In this document: positions 52,274 through 61,208 of the stretch, piece by piece | Layout: each line of letters starts with the position of its first letter | How positions within the stretch are numbered: position 1 is the stretch's first letter | DNA from: Lachnospiraceae bacterium | GTDB taxonomy: Bacteria; Bacillota; Clostridia; Lachnospirales; Lachnospiraceae | Length of the DNA stretch: 64,000 nt | NCBI GenBank assembly: GCA_024698705.1 | Contig: JAILQX010000029.1 | Span: 1-64,000 of the forward strand | Direction of reading: 5' to 3' | Program-made: the position numbers and the translations under genes | Notes under the pieces: model-generated | What the model was told of the DNA's origin: nothing | The model's input: the letters and a program-made list of their open reading frames with translations, nothing else | The model's database searches: none

Positions 52274-55177
52274 TCAATCAGCATTGGTAATGGTTGCTTC
52301 GGGCACTTCCGCTGTTCCCGTAAGTATATTGTCCTCTTCTTCAAGTTTAAAATAATACTTATATATGTCTCTTGTTACATTTGCAGCATATTCGGATGTA
52401 TAACCGAAGGCTATACGTGTACATATCGTTACCGTGGGCTCCTCGTAAGGTGCATAGCTAACGAACAGAGCATGGTTTGTCCTGCTCTTGCTTTCCTGTG
52501 CCGTTCCTGTCTTTCCTGCAACATTTACACCCAGATCCGAATAATAACTTTTCTTAAGTACGACATTTCTCATGCCCCTGTGGATCGAATTCCAGTATGT
52601 GTTCGGAAGATCGATCGTATTTCTCACCGACGGGCTGTAATCTATTATAACATTTCCGTTCGGATCGGATACCTTGTCAAGCAATGTAAGATTATAAACC
52701 GTTCCGCTGTTTGCAACCGCAGTGACATACCTCGAAAGACTTATGGTCGTAAAGTTGTTGGTACCCTGCCCGATAGCCGAGGGAACGGGATATTTGTCCG
52801 AACATTCAGGCTCCGATTCTTCTATCTCGATACCGGATTTTTCGTTAAGTCCGTACAGGTAAGCATATTTATTGAGCCTGTCGAGACCGTATTGTTCGTT
52901 ATAGGTGTCATTTAACAGACTCAGCTGATATCCGACCTCGTAGAAAAAACTGTTGCAGGAATTCTCAATGGCACCGCTCACATTGAGCGAACCGTGCGCA
53001 CCGGGATAAACCCAGCATTGATATTTCTCATCCGTGAATCTGTCAAAATAACCCTTACAAGTCAGGGTACTTGATGTTGTCACTATCCCCTCTTCAAGTG
53101 CCGCCGTGGCCGTTACCATCTTAAATGTGGAACCCGGTGCAGTCTTCTGTTGTGTCGCATAATTCCAAAGCGGTTTGGAAAGATCCGCCTGAAGCTTTGC
53201 ATAATATTCGGCATCTATCGAATTTGCCAGTTTGTTATTGTCGTAACTCGGATAGCTTACGAGTGCAAGCACATCACCGTTCACATCCGTTATGACACAT
53301 GATGCGGAATACGGATCCAGTGCAAGCTGTCCGGGCGTAATATAAAGATTCTCGATCAGATAGAGCATGAACGAATAAGGCGTTGTCTTGCCCTCAAGGA
53401 AATTGTTCTTCTCTTTTTCAACGATCGTAACGGCGTCCTGCTCAAGCAAGACCGAACATATCTGTCTCGGCGTGATGCTTTCGCTGATTATCATGTATCT
53501 GATCGTCTTTTTCGTAAATGCAAGACTTGAATCCAGATGCTCGATTATATAATCAACAAGTCTTTCATAAACCTCATCCGAATAAGAATAAGATGACTGA
53601 AGGTCTATCTTCGATACATCTATCCAGTTCATCGAAACTGCGTATTCAAGATATTCCTTTAAGGAAATGCTCTCCTCGAGCTTCCACGCGAGATAGGTCT
53701 CATCTTCCTTGTCTATCTCACTGTCCTTCAATACACCGTTTTCAATGAGCATAGAAGTTATAAAGGTCTCATAGACCTTATATTCATCCGAAAGATCCTT
53801 ATATGCTACTCCGCCTTCCGTAAGTTCATTCTTAAGCCGCTCAAATACAGCTTCTTTCTTTACAAGTATCGCAGCATTTATGACCTTCTCATTTTCCATC
53901 GCGTCATCGTCATCGAGATGATCGAGACTTATGATGTTATTGTTGAAAAGCTGATAATAAACATCCGTTATGGGTATGATATAATTGCTCTGCTTGGTAT
54001 TTTCGTCCGGCTTGTATTCCTTTATGTTCTGGATCTTGCTTACAAGTATACCCGCAAGATACTGTTCTAGGATATTGTAGGTCGCGATCTGCAGATCCTT
54101 GTCTATCGTAAGATAAACATCATTACCCGCAACAGGTGTGACGGTTTTTTTAGTTTCAATGACTTTTCCGAGGTTATTGACATAGATGGTCTCTCTCCCC
54201 TTTGTACCTGCCAGATATGTTTCCATCGTCTGCTCGATGCCGGATTTGCCGACCATGTCATTTATCGTATAATCAGTCCGCGCTTTTGTGGTGCTCATAT
54301 TTTCCTCGGTGATCTCCTGGTTGTTGAGCGCAAGGAGTTCATCTTCGGAAATACGTCCCGTATATCCCATTATCTGTGCGAAATATACACTGTCACTGTA
54401 TTTTCTGACGCTGTTCTCGGATACGCTGATACCGGGCAGATCTATGGAATTCTCCAGTATCGTGGCAACCGTCTCTTCCTTGACGTCATTGGCTATTACA
54501 GTGGCAATGTATTTCTGGTATGAATTGAGGCTCATCGCGTATCGTATCGTAACAAGCTCAAGTATCTCTTTTTTTGTGTAACCCGCTCCGATCACAAATG
54601 TATCATTCGGGTTTTCAGGATCGGTGTAATCTCCTACGCCAAACTTGGGGTAACTGCACAGATAGTCCATAACCTCCTGTGCCGTCGCCGTCTCTTCTTC
54701 ATACTTGAGACCGGATAGATCGGTCCTTCCGTAGACATCCGCAAGAAATCTCTTTAGCTTTGTACCGGTCAAAGTGTATTCGTACTCATTATACGAGTTC
54801 AGGATTATTCCGAAATCGCCTATGGGCTTGTCGCCGTTATCTTCTATGATCTTCAGAACAGCCATAAGCGTATTGTTGATATTCTTGTTCTTGTCTCTGC
54901 CGGACTCGTATACATCTTCTATGGTAATATTGTATGCAAGCTCGTTATATGCGAGGATCTTGCCGTTACGGTCGTAAATATTTCCTCTCGAGGCTTCTAT
55001 CGTACGTTCCTTCTGGATCTTTAAGGTAAAATCGTTGAGCGCCTCCTCGCCATGTACGATCTGAAGATAAAATATACGTCCCATCAATGTACATGCAACG
55101 ATAAATATAAATATAAAAAGAACGAGCATACGCCCTTTTATGGAATTGATAAAATTATCTGTATTGTTATTCCGCAA
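52274..55177 (-). CDS. mrdA: Penicillin-binding protein 2 with a large insertion
   Basis: Transpeptidase for lateral-wall synthesis, partner of RodA. About 967 residues from the TTG at 55177 (CCGGAGAG seven bases upstream); an in-frame TTG at 55207 has no comparable site. One membrane helix lies near 20-40, then a dimerisation domain with RGNIYDRNG. Motifs are SxxK with Ser683 (PGSTFK), SCN (ENSCNSFF) and KTGT (VAGKTGTAQE). Between LTIDKDLQ (~353) and YSASCVITD (~622) lie about 240 extra residues, largely charged and helical, absent from the 600-700-residue enterobacterial PBP2 but seen in some clostridial ones. It overlaps mreD by 11 bases. Confidence 0.93.
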   Translation of the reverse strand: MRNNNTDNFINSIKGRMLVLFIFIFIVACTLMGRIFYLQIVHGEEALNDFTLKIQKERTIEASRGNIYDRNGKILAYNELAYNITIEDVYESGRDKNKNINNTLMAVLKIIEDNGDKPIGDFGIILNSYNEYEYTLTGTKLKRFLADVYGRTDLSGLKYEEETATAQEVMDYLCSYPKFGVGDYTDPENPNDTFVIGAGYTKKEILELVTIRYAMSLNSYQKYIATVIANDVKEETVATILENSIDLPGISVSENSVRKYSDSVYFAQIMGYTGRISEDELLALNNQEITEENMSTTKARTDYTINDMVGKSGIEQTMETYLAGTKGRETIYVNNLGKVIETKKTVTPVAGNDVYLTIDKDLQIATYNILEQYLAGILVSKIQNIKEYKPDENTKQSNYIIPITDVYYQLFNNNIISLDHLDDDDAMENEKVINAAILVKKEAVFERLKNELTEGGVAYKDLSDEYKVYETFITSMLIENGVLKDSEIDKEDETYLAWKLEESISLKEYLEYAVSMNWIDVSKIDLQSSYSYSDEVYERLVDYIIEHLDSSLAFTKKTIRYMIISESITPRQICSVLLEQDAVTIVEKEKNNFLEGKTTPYSFMLYLIENLYITPGQLALDPYSASCVITDVNGDVLALVSYPSYDNNKLANSIDAEYYAKLQADLSKPLWNYATQQKTAPGSTFKMVTATAALEEGIVTTSSTLTCKGYFDRFTDEKYQCWVYPGAHGSLNVSGAIENSCNSFFYEVGYQLSLLNDTYNEQYGLDRLNKYAYLYGLNEKSGIEIEESEPECSDKYPVPSAIGQGTNNFTTISLSRYVTAVANSGTVYNLTLLDKVSDPNGNVIIDYSPSVRNTIDLPNTYWNSIHRGMRNVVLKKSYYSDLGVNVAGKTGTAQESKSRTNHALFVSYAPYEEPTVTICTRIAFGYTSEYAANVTRDIYKYYFKLEEEDNILTGTAEVPEATITNAD

Positions 55178-55694
55178 CGTAATTCTCTCCGGATCTCTTC
55201 GCGTCAAACTTATCTATCTTTTCGAACAGGAAATGTATAAACGGGTAGATTATACATGCAAATACCGTCGTATATATCAGTTCCGGAAATATAACGCTTC
55301 TTAAGTGGAAAAGATAGTTGAATTTTCCGTGCAACAGGAAAAAAATGATGTAACATACATTTGTAAAGGCCAGATCGCTTATCATTATCAGTAGCAAAGG
55401 CAGCTTTAAGTCATGCGAGAAAAGATATTTTTCACCGGTTCCGTTCAGATAGCCCACAAACATATAGATGCAGGCATATAAGCCTATGATATTTCCGAAA
55501 AATATATCTGTCAGAAGTCCGAACGCAAAACCAAACCACATGCCTTCCTCGCTTCCGAGAAGAAAGCCTGTGGTCGCTATAGCCACAATCATCAGATTGG
55601 GCACTATTCCTCCAAGCTTAAACTGGCTTAAAAGAGTAGACTGAAGCAGAAAACACATGCTTATCAAAATAAAAGATACAATATTTTTCTTCAT
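55167..55694 (-). CDS. mreD: Rod-shape-determining membrane protein MreD
   Basis: 175 residues of mostly hydrophobic sequence with five or six membrane helices. Short, poorly conserved protein identified by size, topology and position between mreC and PBP2. It overlaps mreC by three bases or fewer (ATG 55694, or GTG 55697). The GLLTDIFFGNIIGLYACIYMFVGY segment is typical. Confidence 0.9.
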   Translation of the reverse strand: MKKNIVSFILISMCFLLQSTLLSQFKLGGIVPNLMIVAIATTGFLLGSEEGMWFGFAFGLLTDIFFGNIIGLYACIYMFVGYLNGTGEKYLFSHDLKLPLLLIMISDLAFTNVCYIIFFLLHGKFNYLFHLRSVIFPELIYTTVFACIIYPFIHFLFEKIDKFDAKRSGENYVAE

Positions 55695-56563
55695 CACTCA
55701 CCGTTTTCTTTAAGTTCCATGATCACAAGCACCTCTTCGAGATGTCTGAAATCAACTGCGGGTATCAGGCTCCCCGACTTTGTTAGGTTATTTGAATCTG
55801 TTGAAATGGTATCAACATATCCGACTAAAAGTCCGGGCAGATAATTATTGCTGATATTGGAAGTAACGATCTTATCGCCGATCTTTACTTTATCTTCCTC
55901 ATCATATAACTGACCGAACGCTATGACATTACGGCTCATCATCTGTTCAAGATCTCCCGAAACTATCATATTGTCTCCGGAAGCCAGTACCATCGCGCTG
56001 GTATTGACATTGTCGGAAATTATAGCCGTCACCTTTGAAAAATTCGGTCCCACATCAACAACGCGACCAACAAGTCCGTTGCCCGCGATCACATTACAAT
56101 TTATCCTGATACCGTCATTGCTTCCCTTGTCTATGACAAAATTTGAATAAAAATTTCCGGTATCCCTGGCTATTATTCTCGCACCTATCTTGGTGTATTC
56201 TTCGTATTCCTCATCAAGTTCATACAGTTCCCTGAGTTTTGTGAGTTCATATCTGTCCTGACCGAGAGCGATATTTTCCTTCGTGAGCTCTTCGACCTGA
56301 GCCTTGAGTTCCTCGTTTTCCTCAAGTACGGACTGCATGTTTTTAAAGTTTTCCGTTCGGTTTAAGATGTATGATCCCACATTGGATAAGCCTTTCTGAA
56401 ATGGAACGACCACATATCCTCCGATGGAATTTAAAGGTTTTGAAAATATATCCGTAGCAAATGATATTACCATTGTTGCGACACAAAATAATGTGAGGAT
56501 CAACAGCCAGTATTTGGTTGAGAGAACATATCTCTCCCTTTTCCTTTTAACTACAGGACTCAT
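55694..56563 (-). CDS. mreC: Rod-shape-determining protein MreC
   Basis: 289 residues. A short basic cytoplasmic segment, one membrane helix (about 18-38), a coiled coil near 65-110 (NMQSVLEENEELKAQVEELTKEN) and paired beta-barrel domains (ARIIARDTGNFYSNFVIDKGSNDGI, GNGLVGRVVDVGPNFSKV). It organises the elongasome outside the membrane. ATG overlaps the mreB stop by four bases. Confidence 0.95.
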   Translation of the reverse strand: MSPVVKRKRERYVLSTKYWLLILTLFCVATMVISFATDIFSKPLNSIGGYVVVPFQKGLSNVGSYILNRTENFKNMQSVLEENEELKAQVEELTKENIALGQDRYELTKLRELYELDEEYEEYTKIGARIIARDTGNFYSNFVIDKGSNDGIRINCNVIAGNGLVGRVVDVGPNFSKVTAIISDNVNTSAMVLASGDNMIVSGDLEQMMSRNVIAFGQLYDEEDKVKIGDKIVTSNISNNYLPGLLVGYVDTISTDSNNLTKSGSLIPAVDFRHLEEVLVIMELKENGE

Positions 56564-57573
56564 CTACCCATCCCTTCGATATAATAAGCAAGTGAGTTGA
56601 ATTTATCATCCTTTATGACTTTGGCAAGTCCCAATGCGACTGTTGTAATCGGTTCTTCGGGGACATTTACCTTCAGATCCGTCGCACGCTCTATAAGTGA
56701 AGCAAGTCTGCTTATCTGCGAAGCACCTCCGGTCAGATATATGCCCTGGCGTCTTATGTCGGCGCCAAGTTCCGGCGGCGTCCTTTCAAGTATGACCTTT
56801 ATGTTGTCTATGATGGTGGCAAAGTTCTCTATGAGCGCTTCATCTATAAGCTTTGTCGGAATCTCTCTCTCTATCGGAAGTCCGGATACTATATCTCTTC
56901 CGAACACAAGCGCAGGCTGTCTGTTTATCTCAAGTTCATACAGGCTCTCAAGTGTCTTTTCAGCAGTCTTTTCACCGATAAGGAGGCTGTATTCCTTCCT
57001 GATCGCATTTCTTACGGACTCACCGAATTTGAAACCACCTACCTTTATGAGACGGCTTAAAACGATACCTCCGAGGGAAAGTATGGATATCTCTGTCGTA
57101 GCATAGCCAACATTTATTACCATCACACCCTGTGAAGTCTTAACGTCGATCCCGAGTCCAAGGCCGTCGGCTATGGCTTTTTCAACGACCATGATCTTTC
57201 TTGCCTTTACACTGCTTTCCTTGATAAGGTCATAAAATGCCTTCTTCTCAACCTCGGTGACATCTGTCGGAACGGCTACATAATAATCTGACATCTTCAT
57301 GCCGCCCTTGCTGAGATCGTTAATGAAATATTTCACAAGAGTCTCCATATTCTGGATATCTGCAATAACGCCGTTGCATACGGGATAGGAAGCAACTATG
57401 TTGGAAGGTGATTTCTCATACATCGCATATGCGGAATCACCGTAAGCCAGCAGATTTCTCTTATTCTCTATGGCGATCATATTTCTTTCAACAAATATGC
57501 TCTTGCTTTCTTCACTGAATATCTTAATGTTACTGGTACCGAGATCGATACCGAAACTGTTTATTGTAGACAA
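56560..57573 (-). CDS. mreB: Rod-shape-determining actin homologue MreB
   Basis: 337 residues. Actin-fold phosphate loops GIDLGTSNIKIF and VINVGYATTEISIL, and adenosine motif IYLTGGASQISRL. The replacement of the usual TANTLV by TSNIKI in phosphate-1 and the lower overall similarity suggest an Mbl- or MreBH-like paralogue, but the mreBCD context supports a shape role. First gene of the elongation operon, 12 bases after radC. Confidence 0.93.
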   Translation of the reverse strand: MSTINSFGIDLGTSNIKIFSEESKSIFVERNMIAIENKRNLLAYGDSAYAMYEKSPSNIVASYPVCNGVIADIQNMETLVKYFINDLSKGGMKMSDYYVAVPTDVTEVEKKAFYDLIKESSVKARKIMVVEKAIADGLGLGIDVKTSQGVMVINVGYATTEISILSLGGIVLSRLIKVGGFKFGESVRNAIRKEYSLLIGEKTAEKTLESLYELEINRQPALVFGRDIVSGLPIEREIPTKLIDEALIENFATIIDNIKVILERTPPELGADIRRQGIYLTGGASQISRLASLIERATDLKVNVPEEPITTVALGLAKVIKDDKFNSLAYYIEGMGR

Positions 57574-57585
57574 AACATACTCCTT

Positions 57586-58260
57586 TCATACGTAGCCACC
57601 CTGCTTAAGGCTTACGTATCTTCTGTCTCCTATTATGATGTGATCAAGAAGCGGGATCTCCATGATCTCTCCCGCTTTCCGGATCTTTTGTGTAATATCG
57701 ATGTCATTACGGCTCGGTGTCGGATCTCCGCTCGGATGATTATGTATGAGTATCACTCCGCTCGCCTTTGAACCTACGGCATTTATATAGATATCCCTTA
57801 CCGAAACGATGGACGCATTGATGCTTCCCTTACTCAGATTGACGACCTTCATGAGGTTGCATTTGGTGTCAACGAGGAGCAGCAATACATTTTCCTGTTC
57901 GAGATGCCTTACCTGCTCCATGAAATAATCCGCTATGCTTTCCGGATTGTTGAGCATCAGCACCTTCTTTTTATTCTGCATCGCCATTCTCATGCTGAGT
58001 TCAACGATGCATCCAATGCACATGGCTTTCACTTTTCCTATGCCCTTTATGGCTGTCAGATCATCAAATGAAAGCTTCTGCAGACCTATGATCCTTCCTT
58101 CGTCATCTCCTGCGGAAAGTATCCTCATTGCAAGTTCATGGGCATCTTCATCCCTTGTGCCGTTTCTGATTATGATGGCAAGCAATTCCGTGTCGGTCAA
58201 AGATCCCGGTCCAAGTTCAAGAAATTTTTCATATGGTGTATCGAATCTTCTGTCAGTCAT
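57586..58260 (-). CDS. radC: RadC/JAB-domain DNA repair protein
   Basis: 224 residues from ATG 58260 (AGGGG upstream; a GTG at 58284 is the alternative). N-terminal helix-hairpin-helix-like region (LTAIKGIGKVKA) and a C-terminal JAB1/MPN-like metalloprotease fold with ILIHNHPSGDPTPSRND, whose His and Asp bind zinc. Despite the name its repair role is not established. Placement next to mreB is conserved in Firmicutes. Confidence 0.93.
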   Translation of the reverse strand: MTDRRFDTPYEKFLELGPGSLTDTELLAIIIRNGTRDEDAHELAMRILSAGDDEGRIIGLQKLSFDDLTAIKGIGKVKAMCIGCIVELSMRMAMQNKKKVLMLNNPESIADYFMEQVRHLEQENVLLLLVDTKCNLMKVVNLSKGSINASIVSVRDIYINAVGSKASGVILIHNHPSGDPTPSRNDIDITQKIRKAGEIMEIPLLDHIIIGDRRYVSLKQGGYV

Positions 58261-58310
58261 ATAGCCCCTGTTCTCTCCGAACACGTTCCCACGGCATACG
58301 ACAAACTATT

Positions 58311-59234
58311 TTAACATAATCCAATTTGACTGACAATATGATCGACTATCTTATCATTGTCACCGTCGAAATCCGATCTGTTTATAAATACGGCGTTTTT
58401 TTCCCTTTTAAACCATGTAAGCTGCCTTTTGGCATAATGCCTTGTAGATGTTTTTATGTTATCTGCGGCTTCCTGTAATGTGCATGTCCCGTTCAGGTAC
58501 TCGCATATTTCCCTGTACCCTATGGATTGCATGGATTTAAGTTCGGGACCGTAGCCGGAATCCATGAGTCCTTTGACCTCTTCCACAAGACCGTTCATCA
58601 TCTTATCCACGCGCTTGTCTATCCTGTCGTAGAGTAATTCCCTTTTATCGGTCAGCACAAAATAATGATCATCATAAAGGCCGGGCTTTTCGGATTGCTC
58701 CGAATTGTATCCCGAAAACATCTTACCTGTGAAATGATTGTATTCTAGCGCTCTTATCACTCTTTTTTTGTTGTTTTTATGGACAGTTGCGGCATAATCC
58801 GGATCAACTGACTTCAAAGTGTCGTAAAGCTCATCTTCATCAAGTTCTGCAAGGCTTTCCCTGTAGGTCATATCATGATTTTCTTCATCAAAATCGACTC
58901 CCTTAAGAAATGCCTGTATATAAAATGCCGTACCTCCGACCATTATCGGCAGTTTTCCCTTCGCGTATATCTTTTCACTGGCATCCTCGGCCAGTTTCAC
59001 GAATCCGGTCACATCAAAATACTCATCAGGATCCAGGCAGTCTATAAGATAATGCTTCACGCCCTCGCGTTCACTTTCGCTTATCTTGGCGCTCCCTATG
59101 TCCAGACCTCTGTAGACCTGTATGGAATCCGCACTTATTATCTCACCGTTTATGCGTTTTGCGAGTTTTATACTGATATCACTCTTTCCGACAGCAGTCG
59201 GTCCGGTAATTATGATCATCTTTTTATCGTTCAT
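58311..59234 (-). CDS. miaA: tRNA dimethylallyltransferase MiaA
   Basis: Adds dimethylallyl to A37 of tRNAs reading codons starting with U. 307 residues with GPTAVGKSDISIKLAK P-loop, SADSIQVYRGLDIGSAK, and MVGGTAFYIQAFL. The partner enzyme MiaB, which thiolates this base, is two genes upstream and mostly outside the window. Confidence 0.97.
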   Translation of the reverse strand: MNDKKMIIITGPTAVGKSDISIKLAKRINGEIISADSIQVYRGLDIGSAKISESEREGVKHYLIDCLDPDEYFDVTGFVKLAEDASEKIYAKGKLPIMVGGTAFYIQAFLKGVDFDEENHDMTYRESLAELDEDELYDTLKSVDPDYAATVHKNNKKRVIRALEYNHFTGKMFSGYNSEQSEKPGLYDDHYFVLTDKRELLYDRIDKRVDKMMNGLVEEVKGLMDSGYGPELKSMQSIGYREICEYLNGTCTLQEAADNIKTSTRHYAKRQLTWFKREKNAVFINRSDFDGDNDKIVDHIVSQIGLC

Positions 59235-59240
59235 ATCACA

Positions 59241-61193
59241 TCAGACTATTCTCTTAAACTTCTTCTCAAGTTCGTATTTGCTAATGGTTATTATCGTCGG
59301 TCTGCCGTGAGGACAGTTGTAAGGATTGTCAAGCGACATGAGCTGACAGAGCAATTCCCACAATTCCTCGGTGGTCATGCTGTTGTTACCTTTGACCGCA
59401 GCCTTGCATGCCATCGTGGCAATCCTTGTATTCAGTATCTCTGGTATATTTTCCGTGACACCTATGGTTGAAAGTTCGTCAAGAACTTCAAGAAATACTT
59501 CTTTTTCCTTTAAGCCGTACAGATCAAGAGGCACACTCCTTATTGCTATCTCCCCTCCGCCGAAATCATCGAATTCATATCCCATATCATCGAAATATGA
59601 TTTGTATTTTTCCAAAACCGCTCTTTCCTTGCCGGAAAGCGTGATTATGATAGGCGGATTCAATGTCTGTTTATCGGGCACCTTTTCCTTCAGTTTGCTG
59701 ATTATCGCTTCGTATTTTACTTTCTCATGTGCCGCATGCTGATCCATGATGAGCATCTTATCCTTGTATGCGATGATCCAGTATGTATCAAATACCTGAC
59801 CGATGATCCTATAATCCTCCATTGCATCTTTTGAAAGGAGCTTTTCATCGAAAAGATTTAGTTGTGTCGTGTCGAGCGGCATGTATGTTTGTTCCGCCTT
59901 TATAACATTGCCGGTTTTACCCGCATTATAATTGCCGGTCTCTGCCACAGTGGATCCGATGATCTTATTTTGCATGATCCTCATGATCGTATCATTTATC
60001 AGGCTGTTATCGGAAACTCTTTGAACGTTTAAGTCTTCGTTTTCCGATTTTATATCATTTTTTGTTATGTTTTCACCTGATATGTCCGGAGTACTGTGTT
60101 CACCTGTAAGATTACTCCTTGTAACCTCAAACGGCTCGGGTCCGCGTTCTTTTGGTCTTATCTTTTCCTCGAGCTCTTCGACGAGAACGGTATCCGGTAT
60201 CATTTCATTTACACGAAGAGTCGCGCATATCGAGGTCTCTATGAAATCCGATATGTATTCTTCGTTATTGAATTTGACTTCCATCTTGGTAGGATGTACA
60301 TTAACGTCTATCGCAGATGTGTTTACTTTTATATCGAGTACAAAAAACGGAAACTTATGCTGCATCAGATATGCCTTATATCCTGCTTCCGAGGCTGCCG
60401 CGATCATGTTGCTCTTGACAAATCTGCCATTGATGAAATATTTTTCAAAATTTCTGTTCGAACGGTTGAGTACGGGTTTCCCAAGATATCCCTTTAATCT
60501 GATGTCCTTGTTCTCATGCTCGATCGGTATCATCTCACCCGCAACATCCTTGCCGTAAAGCCTGTAAATGACTTCCTTCAGATCACCGTCACCCGAGGTG
60601 TTGAACTTAAGCTGACCGCCGCTGACAAATTTGAATGAAACATTCGGTACGGAAAGCGCCAGATGCTCGCAGATATCACTGATATAACCAAGCTCCGTAT
60701 TGGCGGTCTTAAGAAACTTTCTTCTGGCAGGTGTATTAAAAAAAACATTTCTTACAATGATCGTCGTCCCGTTCGGTACTCCGATCTCGGAAAATTCTTT
60801 TTCAACGGCACCTTCTATGACGTATCTTGTACCTATGAGTTCATCCTTTGTCTTTGTCATCATCTCAACCTGTGAAACGGCCGCTATGCTCGACAATGCT
60901 TCTCCTCTGAAACCGAGGCTCACGAGAGTTTCAAGATCTTCGACATTCTTAAGCTTACTTGTAGCATGTCTGTAAAATGCTTTTTTAACCTGATCTCTTG
61001 CGATACCTTCACCGTTATCCGTGACCCTTATAAACGATATGCCGCCTTCTTTTACCTCTATGGTGATCGCAGTGGCATGGGCATCGATAGCATTTTCGAC
61101 AAGTTCCTTAACGATGCTCGCAGGCCTTTCCACAACTTCCCCGGCAGCTATCTTATCAATCGTTTCTTCATTCAATAATTCAATGTTTGCCAT
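59241..61193 (-). CDS. mutL: DNA mismatch repair protein MutL
   Basis: 650 residues. GHKL ATPase N-terminus (IAAGEVVERPASIVKELVENAIDA, DNGEGI, GFRGEALSSI) and a C-terminal dimerisation domain with the endonuclease motif DQHAAHEKVKYE, plus the CPHGRP zinc motif near the end. It should therefore nick DNA itself, as in organisms without MutH. Between miaA and mutS. Confidence 0.97.
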   Translation of the reverse strand: MANIELLNEETIDKIAAGEVVERPASIVKELVENAIDAHATAITIEVKEGGISFIRVTDNGEGIARDQVKKAFYRHATSKLKNVEDLETLVSLGFRGEALSSIAAVSQVEMMTKTKDELIGTRYVIEGAVEKEFSEIGVPNGTTIIVRNVFFNTPARRKFLKTANTELGYISDICEHLALSVPNVSFKFVSGGQLKFNTSGDGDLKEVIYRLYGKDVAGEMIPIEHENKDIRLKGYLGKPVLNRSNRNFEKYFINGRFVKSNMIAAASEAGYKAYLMQHKFPFFVLDIKVNTSAIDVNVHPTKMEVKFNNEEYISDFIETSICATLRVNEMIPDTVLVEELEEKIRPKERGPEPFEVTRSNLTGEHSTPDISGENITKNDIKSENEDLNVQRVSDNSLINDTIMRIMQNKIIGSTVAETGNYNAGKTGNVIKAEQTYMPLDTTQLNLFDEKLLSKDAMEDYRIIGQVFDTYWIIAYKDKMLIMDQHAAHEKVKYEAIISKLKEKVPDKQTLNPPIIITLSGKERAVLEKYKSYFDDMGYEFDDFGGGEIAIRSVPLDLYGLKEKEVFLEVLDELSTIGVTENIPEILNTRIATMACKAAVKGNNSMTTEELWELLCQLMSLDNPYNCPHGRPTIITISKYELEKKFKRIV

Positions 61194-61208
61194 TCTTCAT
61201 CCTCATTT

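Noticed and set aside
58285-58310. SOS box upstream of radC (CGAAC and GTTCC near 58279-58290)
   Set aside because: The half-sites are two bases apart rather than four, so LexA would not be expected to bind.
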